In this document: piece after piece, positions 1-4,971 of the stretch
Position numbering within the stretch: the stretch's first letter is position 1
Layout: the number at the start of each line of letters is the position of its first letter
From: Sulfuriferula multivorans
GTDB taxonomy: Bacteria > Pseudomonadota > Gammaproteobacteria > Burkholderiales > Thiobacillaceae
DNA: 7,785 nt
Reading direction: 5' to 3'
Assembly (NCBI GenBank): GCA_010365175.1
Contig: JAAFGW010000130.1
Location: 1-7,785 of the forward strand
Program-made: the position numbers and the translations under genes
Notes under the pieces: generated by a model
Databases searched by the model: none
Seen by the model: only the letters and a program-made list of their open reading frames with translations
Told to the model about the DNA's origin: nothing

Positions 1-979
1 GTCGTGCCTGAGAGTGAAATTCCCGATTCTGGTTTTCCAGCGAACCGTGCAGATCGCGTAGCTGCAACTGGTAGTTGTATAGCGATCGGCGGATGTTCTC
101 CAACTCTGCGATACGCATGGGCCGCGCGCGCGCAAGGGGGTGGCTGGTATGCTCATGTTGCATGGCGTCGATTTCCTGCGAAAGCCATCCGAGCGGTCGT
201 TCCAGCAAGCGGTTGTAAATGAAATATCCAACCAGCGACGCCGCCGTCAGCAGGACAAACAAGGCAAGCATCGTCCTTGATAATATGGTTTGGAAGCGGG
301 ATTGATCGGGGTCTGAGCGTGCGCTGAAGCTCAACTGCGATAACAGCTTTGATGCGGGGATGCTTTCGTTGGTTTGCAACACCAGTCCCACGCTGTCTTT
401 GTCGACGAAACGGAAGTCTACCTGGCGCAATAACTCGGGCAGGAAGTCGAGCCGCAGCAGTCCCACGCCAAGCAAGGTTTGGCGCCCTTCATCACTGTAA
501 ACAGGGAATGACTGGTACATTGCTATCGCGCCGTCATCTTTGGCAAGCCAATTGCTGGGCTCGTGCGGCACAACCTTGGCCGGAAAGTCGGCGGGAAAGC
601 GATGTTCCCTCGGACTGGGGGCCAGCAACTTTCCCGATGCGGTATAGAGCACCGTTCGGGTAAATCGGCTGGGCAACATGCCGCTTTCGTAAACCCGCTG
701 ATCACGCCAGTAAGCGTAATACTCGGGCAATACCAGTTGCTGCCGTGTTTCATCCCAGTGTGACAGTTTCTCGGCCTGATTTTCCGTTCGGCGCAATAAC
801 CGCTCGACCGCTGCAGCAAGTTCGGCTCGCGCTGCTTCATGGTTGGCCTGACTGAGGCTCTGGGTGACGTTATGGGTTTGATACGCGGCAAATCCGGCAA
901 TCAGGACCATCATGGCCAGCAGACTGCCAATAAATCCGAACGCAATTTGCTTGATCGAAACGGGTGCGTACCACTTCAT
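1..979 (-). CDS. Membrane sensor protein with CHASE4-like periplasmic domain and HAMP-like segment, C-terminus outside the window
   Basis: The frame is open from an ATG at 979 to the left edge (326 codons visible, no stop). TM1 is about residues 9-33, the periplasmic region about 34-233, and TM2 about 234-255. A HAMP-like linker follows (RLLERPLGWL at 257-266, then an acidic-polar amphipathic stretch) and a coiled-coil-like segment ends at the edge (about 294-326). The periplasmic part carries HWDETRQ at 74-80, an aromatic EYYAYW at 86-91 and LYTASGKLL at 111-119, the pattern of CHASE4-type sensors. In that family the coiled coil usually leads into GGDEF, GGDEF-EAL or a histidine kinase; which applies here cannot be seen. 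The ATG overlaps the stop of the upstream hydrolase (ATGA), so the two are probably co-transcribed and translationally coupled; only a weak AAGG about 10 nt upstream serves as ribosome site. The reading frame is clear; the CHASE4 call is moderate. Confidence 0.85.
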   Translation of the reverse strand, partial: MKWYAPVSIKQIAFGFIGSLLAMMVLIAGFAAYQTHNVTQSLSQANHEAARAELAAAVERLLRRTENQAEKLSHWDETRQQLVLPEYYAYWRDQRVYESGMLPSRFTRTVLYTASGKLLAPSPREHRFPADFPAKVVPHEPSNWLAKDDGAIAMYQSFPVYSDEGRQTLLGVGLLRLDFLPELLRQVDFRFVDKDSVGLVLQTNESIPASKLLSQLSFSARSDPDQSRFQTILSRTMLALFVLLTAASLVGYFIYNRLLERPLGWLSQEIDAMQHEHTSHPLARARPMRIAELENIRRSLYNYQLQLRDLHGSLENQNREFHSQAR

Positions 980-1830
980 CGGGTTGGGGCCTTATCCATG
1001 CGGTTCAGAAAAACGAGCGTGTGTTCAAGTAGGTCAAACTCGTTCTTACCGTCCATGAAATGGTTGGCACCAGGTATCACCACCAAGGGGGTTTGGATGT
1101 GCTGCAGCGATCTGATCCAGTTCTGTTCGATCATGTTATCGGCATCACCCATAATGAGCTGAATTGTTACGGGCGATATTTTAACCGCAGCCAAGGTACG
1201 CGCCTGGTCCCAGCGGACGTAAGACAGCAGGCCGTGTGGAGCCGATGTGTATTTTTTGCAAAGTGACAGGTTCTGAGTGACCAGTGCGCCTTTCTTGCTC
1301 AGCACAGGGTTCTCCAGTCGCGCAATCAGGGCAGCGCGAGGGGACGCACCGACCTGGGTTTCAATCAGCGAGGCACCGATAAAGCCTTTAACGGATTTAT
1401 CCGGGTCGGCGCTCAGGTAAGCCAGGAGTTGCAAGCTGCCAAAGCTGTGTCCGATCAGCACGATCGAGCGATGGCCCCGCGACTTCAGCCAGTCTACCCA
1501 GCGCGCAATTTCATCAATGTCATCATCCATCCCATGGCGGTGCACTGCCTCGCACGCCAGGCTTTGCCGGCGGTTGGGGATGCCAAGGCTGAGCGTGGGG
1601 GACAGTACTGCGTAGCCTGAGTCATGCAGACCCTGCGCCAGGGTGGCAACTGTCGGGAACTCGCGCGTCTGCAAAAATCCGTGCAGCAGCAAAACGGCAG
1701 GTTTGTCGCGCTGCCCTGCCAGGTATTCGGCGCTGGCGATAATTCGCGGGCGCATTTCCAGCTGGGCTATTTCAGCGTGAGCCCATGTGGGGAATCCGAA
1801 GGTCAGCAGGCAGAGCAGGAAAGTGCGCAT
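976..1830 (-). CDS. Exported alpha/beta-hydrolase (serine hydrolase fold)
   Basis: This 284-residue protein begins with a Sec signal peptide (hydrophobic 3-15, likely cleavage after AHA at 17-19), so it should act in the periplasm or outside the cell. The alpha/beta-hydrolase signature is complete: LLLHGF at 47-52 (oxyanion HG), the nucleophile elbow GHSFG at 127-131 with Ser129, a GDAD acid segment at 228-231 (Asp229 or Asp231), and GANHF at 254-258 with His257 as catalytic base. It is therefore probably an active esterase, lipase or acyl hydrolase; the substrate cannot be told from sequence. Cys93 and Cys191 could form a disulfide in the mature protein. The ATG at 1830 is the only sensible start, since no in-frame start lies between it and an upstream in-frame TAA at 1884-1882; no strong Shine-Dalgarno is seen. 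Its stop overlaps the start of the membrane sensor downstream, suggesting linked roles. Confidence 0.92.
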   Translation of the reverse strand: MRTFLLCLLTFGFPTWAHAEIAQLEMRPRIIASAEYLAGQRDKPAVLLLHGFLQTREFPTVATLAQGLHDSGYAVLSPTLSLGIPNRRQSLACEAVHRHGMDDDIDEIARWVDWLKSRGHRSIVLIGHSFGSLQLLAYLSADPDKSVKGFIGASLIETQVGASPRAALIARLENPVLSKKGALVTQNLSLCKKYTSAPHGLLSYVRWDQARTLAAVKISPVTIQLIMGDADNMIEQNWIRSLQHIQTPLVVIPGANHFMDGKNEFDLLEHTLVFLNRMDKAPTR

Positions 1831-1951
1831 GGCAGGAGCGTAAAAGATAGTGTCCGTAGTTCTAGCGTCATGAGGCCGATGTTACTAAAGGAAATACAAT
1901 CAGGTCAGCATGGGCTGAATGTTACACTGCGCCCCAAATTCTGATTCAAAC
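1831..1951. other. Divergent intergenic region between hydrolase-sensor pair and yoaA
   Basis: This 121-bp gap must hold the promoters of both divergent units. I find one acceptable sigma-70-like pair on the minus strand (listed separately). On the plus strand there is a TACAAT hexamer at 1895-1900 without a convincing -35 box. No operator-like palindrome or riboswitch is evident. Confidence 0.6.
1921..1949 (-). promoter_or_regulatory. Possible sigma-70 promoter for the hydrolase-sensor pair
   Basis: Read on the minus strand, TTGAAT (1949-1944) and TGTAAC (1926-1921) are spaced by 17 nt, each matching 4 of 6 consensus bases. Transcription would begin near 1914 and leave a leader of about 85 nt before the hydrolase ATG. 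The elements lie next to the yoaA start at 1952, so the two divergent units could interfere. This is a pattern match by eye only. Confidence 0.25.
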
Positions 1952-3919
1952 ATGTCTGATCTGAAACGCATATTTTCCCCCGAAGGCGCATTTGCCGAAG
2001 AGCTACCCGGCTGGCGCGCGCGACCGCAGCAGTTGGCGATGGCTGAAGCCGTTGCACGTGCGGTGGCTGGCAACAGCGTGTTGCTGGCCGAAGCGGGCAC
2101 CGGCACGGGTAAAACCCTCGCCTATCTTATTCCCGCCTTGCTGTCAGGGGGAAAAGTGGTGATATCCACCGGCACCAAGGCGCTGCAGGATCAGTTGTTT
2201 CACCGCGATTTGCCTGCCGCGCGCAGGGTGCTCAAATCCCCGGTCAAAGTGGCCTTGCTTAAGGGGCGCGCCAATTACGTCTGCCACCATCATCTGGAAC
2301 GCAATCTCAGCGATGGCCGCTTTGCCAATCGAGACGACCCGAAGTGGTTGGCCAAGATCGCCAGTTTTGCCAAAATCAGTTCAAGTGGTGACCGTGCCGA
2401 AGCTGACGGCATTCCTGAAGATGCCACTGCCTGGCAGTACGCCGTTTCCAGCCGTGACAATTGCCTGGGAAGCGAATGCAGCCACTATAAAGACTGTTTC
2501 GTGATGGCCGCGCGCAAGGCCGCGCTCGATGCTGAAGTCGTGGTGGTCAATCATCATCTATTCTTCGCCGACCTGTGGCTCAAAGACGAAGGCGTCGCCG
2601 AACTGCTGCCTGCATGTAACACCGTCATCCTGGACGAAGCCCACCAACTGGCAGAAACCGCCGCGCAGTTTTTCGGCGAGACGCTGTCTACGGCACAACT
2701 GATCGAGCTTGCGAACGACACCAAACGCCTTGCCGCGGTCAAGGCCGGCGACTTTCCCGCGCTACGGCGTTCAGCAGAAGAACTCGGCAAGGTCGCGCGC
2801 GACCTGCGCCTCGCTTTTCCGCAAAGCCCGGTCAAATCGACCCTCGCCGAACTCAAGCGCTACGATAAATGGCCGGAAGCCTTGAAGGCCGTGAGCAGCA
2901 CGCTCGATGAGCTGACCAAGCTGCTGGCATCCCAGGCCGAACGTGACGCCGACCTGAATAATTGCTTCGAGCGGGCGCAGGCGGTGCAGGGCACGCTGGC
3001 CAGTTGGCAACGCGCCGATGACCCCGACACCCCGCGCGTGCGTTGGCTCGAAACCACCCTAAGCTCGCTGCTGATGCACGCCACGCCTTTGTCGGTGGGC
3101 ACCATGTTCGGTGCCAAGCTCACCGAGCGCGCGCAGGCGTGGATACTCACCTCGGCTACGCTTGCGGTGGGTGGCGACTTCACTCACCTCAAAACGCGAT
3201 TGGGCATTGAAGAAGCCGAAACCCTGTGCGTCGACAGTCCTTTCGATTATCCGCGCCAGGGGGTGCTTTACGTCCCGCAAGGCGTGTCTGCACCCAACAC
3301 GCCCGAGTTCACCGAATCCGTCGTCAACGCTGCCTTGCCGGTGCTGGAAGTCAGCGGTGGACGCGCGTTCATACTTTTCACCAGCCTGCGCGCACTGGAA
3401 AAAGCGCGCGGCCTATTGATCGACGCTTTCAAGTCGCGAGGCTGGGATTACCCGCTACTGGTCCAGGGTGACGCGCCAAAAAACGAACTCCTCGCGCGAT
3501 TTCAGCAAGCCGGCAATGCCGTGCTGCTGGGCAGCCAGAGTTTCTGGGAAGGCGTCGACATGCCTGGTGATGCGCTCTCGGTGGTCATCATCGATAAACT
3601 GCCGTTCCAGCCGCCGGACGATCCGGTGGTGGCGGCACGCATTGCCCAGGCCGAGAAGAATGGCGGCAAGCCGTTCATGGATTACCAGTTACCGCATGCA
3701 GCGCTGAGTCTAAAACAGGGGGCGGGGCGCTTGATTCGTACCGAGACGGATCGCGGCGTGTTGATGATTTGCGATACACGGTTGGCGGACAAGCCGTATG
3801 GCAAGTTGTTATTGAATTCACTGCCGGCGATGACGCGGACGCGCAAGCTGGAGGTGGTGGCGCGGTTTTTTGCTGCAGAGGTACAAGGGAAAGGGGCTGC
3901 CGCGCCGATGGTGGAGTAG
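1952..3919 (+). CDS. yoaA: YoaA/DinG-family ATP-dependent iron-sulfur DNA helicase
   Basis: This 655-residue protein is an XPD/DinG-type superfamily 2 helicase, closest in pattern to E. coli YoaA (about 636 aa), which works in DNA damage tolerance with the polymerase III chi subunit HolC. Motif I is EAGTGTGKT at 47-55. The iron-sulfur cysteines are C111, C171, C176 and C182, with the CX4CX5C spacing known from DinG and YoaA. Further motifs are VVNHHL (about 199-204), the Walker B box DEAH at 228-231, TSATL at 400-404, GSQSFWEGVD at 527-536, and motif VI QGAGRLIR at 589-596. All are intact, so it should be active. I chose the ATG at 1952 (MSDLKRIF) because conserved sequence starts there; the ATG at 1919 would add 11 residues unlike the family. 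Neither start has a good Shine-Dalgarno. It stands alone between two sensory units and is divergent from the left one. There is no sign of frameshift or transfer. Confidence 0.96.
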   Translation: MSDLKRIFSPEGAFAEELPGWRARPQQLAMAEAVARAVAGNSVLLAEAGTGTGKTLAYLIPALLSGGKVVISTGTKALQDQLFHRDLPAARRVLKSPVKVALLKGRANYVCHHHLERNLSDGRFANRDDPKWLAKIASFAKISSSGDRAEADGIPEDATAWQYAVSSRDNCLGSECSHYKDCFVMAARKAALDAEVVVVNHHLFFADLWLKDEGVAELLPACNTVILDEAHQLAETAAQFFGETLSTAQLIELANDTKRLAAVKAGDFPALRRSAEELGKVARDLRLAFPQSPVKSTLAELKRYDKWPEALKAVSSTLDELTKLLASQAERDADLNNCFERAQAVQGTLASWQRADDPDTPRVRWLETTLSSLLMHATPLSVGTMFGAKLTERAQAWILTSATLAVGGDFTHLKTRLGIEEAETLCVDSPFDYPRQGVLYVPQGVSAPNTPEFTESVVNAALPVLEVSGGRAFILFTSLRALEKARGLLIDAFKSRGWDYPLLVQGDAPKNELLARFQQAGNAVLLGSQSFWEGVDMPGDALSVVIIDKLPFQPPDDPVVAARIAQAEKNGGKPFMDYQLPHAALSLKQGAGRLIRTETDRGVLMICDTRLADKPYGKLLLNSLPAMTRTRKLEVVARFFAAEVQGKGAAAPMVE

Positions 3920-3937
3920 TTGAATGTTAATCAGGTG

Positions 3938-3957
3938 CTGGATGGTTTTTCGTCCAG
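3938..3957 (+). terminator. Hairpin just after yoaA, possible weak terminator
   Basis: CTGGATG (3938-3944) pairs with CGTCCAG (3951-3957), a 7-bp stem with one G-U pair around a six-base loop GTTTTT. It starts 18 nt after the yoaA stop. The stretch of eight T lies at 3973-3980, 15 nt beyond the stem, so it is not a textbook intrinsic terminator; it may act as a 3'-end stabilising hairpin instead. Confidence 0.35.
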
Positions 3958-3991
3958 TGCAGGGGCAGTACATTTTTTTTGTATGGTTGTT

Positions 3992-4024
3992 ATGTGTCAG
4001 GCGGCTTAAGCACAACTGACATAT
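3992..4024 (+). repeat. Inverted repeat with T-rich downstream flank, terminator or operator candidate
   Basis: ATGTGTCAG (3992-4000) pairs with CTGACATAT (4016-4024), giving 9 bp including one G-U pair. The 15-nt loop contains the perfect palindrome GCTTAAGC (4004-4011). T-rich runs follow at 4027-4030 and 4033-4037. As RNA it could end the yoaA transcript; as DNA it could be an operator just upstream of the candidate promoter. Neither role is proven. Confidence 0.35.
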
Positions 4025-4036
4025 CGTTTTGATTTT

Positions 4037-4063
4037 TAAAGTTGGCTGCCAGATTGTCGTTCT
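4037..4063 (+). promoter_or_regulatory. Possible FliA (sigma-28)-type promoter for the binding protein and GGDEF-EAL pair
   Basis: TAAAGTTG (4037-4044), an 11-nt spacer and GTCGTTCT (4056-4063) compare with the flagellar sigma-28 consensus TAAAGTTT-N11-GCCGATAA. The upstream box matches 7 of 8, the spacing is exact, and the downstream box matches only 4 of 8. Transcription would start near 4070, about 70 nt before the ATG at 4141. The weak downstream box keeps confidence low. Confidence 0.25.
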
Positions 4064-4125
4064 TCTAAGCTTGATCGGTATGACTTGCGTATCGGCGTTA
4101 TCCAGGCTTCTAGTCAAGATTGGTT

Positions 4126-4131
4126 GAGGGG
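4126..4131 (+). promoter_or_regulatory. Ribosome binding site deciding the start of the binding-protein gene
   Basis: GAGGGG lies 9 nt before the ATG at 4141. An in-frame TTG at 4120 would place this site inside the gene and put charged residues ahead of the signal peptide, so 4141 is preferred. Confidence 0.7.
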
Positions 4132-4140
4132 AAATTGAAA

Positions 4141-4971
4141 ATGAGAAGCGTCGTTGCACTATTTTTTCTGGTTTGTCATGTGGGGTTCGCCCTTGCCGCG
4201 CCCGGTACGACCATTCGGGTTGGTGTGTTGCCGACCCTGAGCGCGAAAGTGCTGTTGACCAACTACCAGCCACTACGTGTTTATCTTGAACGGGAATTGC
4301 AGCGTCCGGTGGAGATGGTCACCTCCACCGATTTCAAGCGTTTCCAACACGATACTCTGGCTGGGGATTTCGACCTGCTGGTGACCGCGCCACATCTGGC
4401 CCGCCTGAGCCAGATGGAGGCAGGTTTTTTGCCTGTGGCGACCTATCTTGCAGCCAACCGGCCAGTTCTGATCACGGCTAAAAACAAGCCAATCAAGCAA
4501 CTCGAAGAATTGCTCGGACGCAACATAGCGATCTTTGATTCTTTGGGCCTGATTGTGGTGCAGGCTCAGCAATGGTTGGAGGACCGAGGATTTGAGCAGG
4601 GGCGCGACTATCGGACCATGCTTTTTCCCAGTCATAACAGTGTCGGTTTCTCGGTGCAACAAGGGGAAAGCCTGATGGGCATTATTTCACCCGCCGGCTT
4701 GCGGCAATTGCCGCCGGAGATCCTCGAAAATATTCAGGTGTTTGCCGAACTGCCCCAGGTGCCTGCCCTGATCTGGATTGTCCACCCGCGCTTGAAACAG
4801 GAGGCGGATCGCATTCAGGCGGCGTTGCTGCGCTTCGCAGAGACGCCTGAAGGCGCCCAGTTCTACAGTGGCAATGCCTACAAGGGGATGCGCCCGGTTA
4901 CCCCGGAGGAACTGCGTTCGCTGGATCGTTCTGCCCGCGAGGTCAAGCGCCTGATTCAGGGATTGCCTTGA
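4141..4971 (+). CDS. PhnD-type periplasmic substrate-binding protein, probable sensory ligand receptor
   Basis: This 276-residue protein has a Sec signal peptide (MRSVVALFFLV, cleavage near ALA at 17-19). The mature part follows the phosphonate/phosphite-binding (PhnD, type 2 periplasmic binding protein) pattern: IRVGVLPTLS at 25-34, the YQPLRVYLERELQ helix at 42-54, GDFDLLVTAPHLARL at 75-89, a lobe-crossing region around 128-140, and FPSHNSVGFSVQQGESLMG at 162-180. The same fold occurs in transporter receptors and in sensory proteins such as AioX and the periplasmic part of TtrS. No ABC permease or ATPase is next to it; its stop instead overlaps the start of a membrane GGDEF-EAL protein, so I infer that it presents a ligand to that sensor. 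The ligand is unknown. The mature chain has no cysteine, which argues against thiol-based arsenite binding as in AioX. Cys12 sits in the signal peptide but is not in a proper lipobox. Confidence 0.9.
   Translation: MRSVVALFFLVCHVGFALAAPGTTIRVGVLPTLSAKVLLTNYQPLRVYLERELQRPVEMVTSTDFKRFQHDTLAGDFDLLVTAPHLARLSQMEAGFLPVATYLAANRPVLITAKNKPIKQLEELLGRNIAIFDSLGLIVVQAQQWLEDRGFEQGRDYRTMLFPSHNSVGFSVQQGESLMGIISPAGLRQLPPEILENIQVFAELPQVPALIWIVHPRLKQEADRIQAALLRFAETPEGAQFYSGNAYKGMRPVTPEELRSLDRSAREVKRLIQGLP
4958..4962 (+). promoter_or_regulatory. Ribosome binding site inside the binding-protein gene, supporting a TTG start
   Basis: AGGGA lies 5 nt before the TTG at 4968, within the last codons of the upstream gene. 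It supports that TTG as start of the GGDEF-EAL gene and implies translational coupling. Confidence 0.55.

Larger units (their letters stand above)
3920..4140. other. AT-richer intergenic region between yoaA and the binding-protein gene
   Basis: These 221 bp hold two hairpins, T-tracts at 3973-3980, 4027-4030 and 4033-4037, and a FliA-like promoter candidate, each listed separately. The arrangement fits termination of yoaA in the first half and initiation of the downstream pair in the second. I see no convincing small gene and no known riboswitch. Confidence 0.6.

Noticed and set aside
523..900. A 125-codon minus-strand open frame inside the left sensor gene
   Set aside because: It is an out-of-frame shadow: the other minus-strand frame gives a continuous sensor protein with TM, CHASE4-like and HAMP-like segments from 979 to the edge.
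3924..4019. A 31-codon plus-strand frame starting at ATG 3924
   Set aside because: It has no Shine-Dalgarno, passes through both hairpins, and its sequence shows no clear protein character.
4042..4057. A sigma-54-like element TTGGC-N7-TTGT overlapping the FliA-like site
   Set aside because: The near-invariant GC of the -12 element is GT here, and no activator-binding repeats or RpoN-dependent regulator are visible, so chance is likely.
4064..4140. A c-di-GMP riboswitch in the leader of the binding-protein gene
   Set aside because: No GEMM-type conserved core or stable paired architecture was found; only a weak CTTGA/TCAAG pairing is present.
4141..4176. Possible lipoprotein signal with Cys12 in the binding protein
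   Set aside because: The residue before the cysteine is Val, not Gly/Ala/Ser, and a normal ALA signal peptidase I site follows; it is better read as a soluble periplasmic protein.
3818..4273. A 151-codon open frame on the minus strand across the end of yoaA and the intergenic gap
   Set aside because: It is antisense to two well-supported genes, has a biased His/Arg/Ser-rich composition with no recognisable domain, and no good ribosome site.
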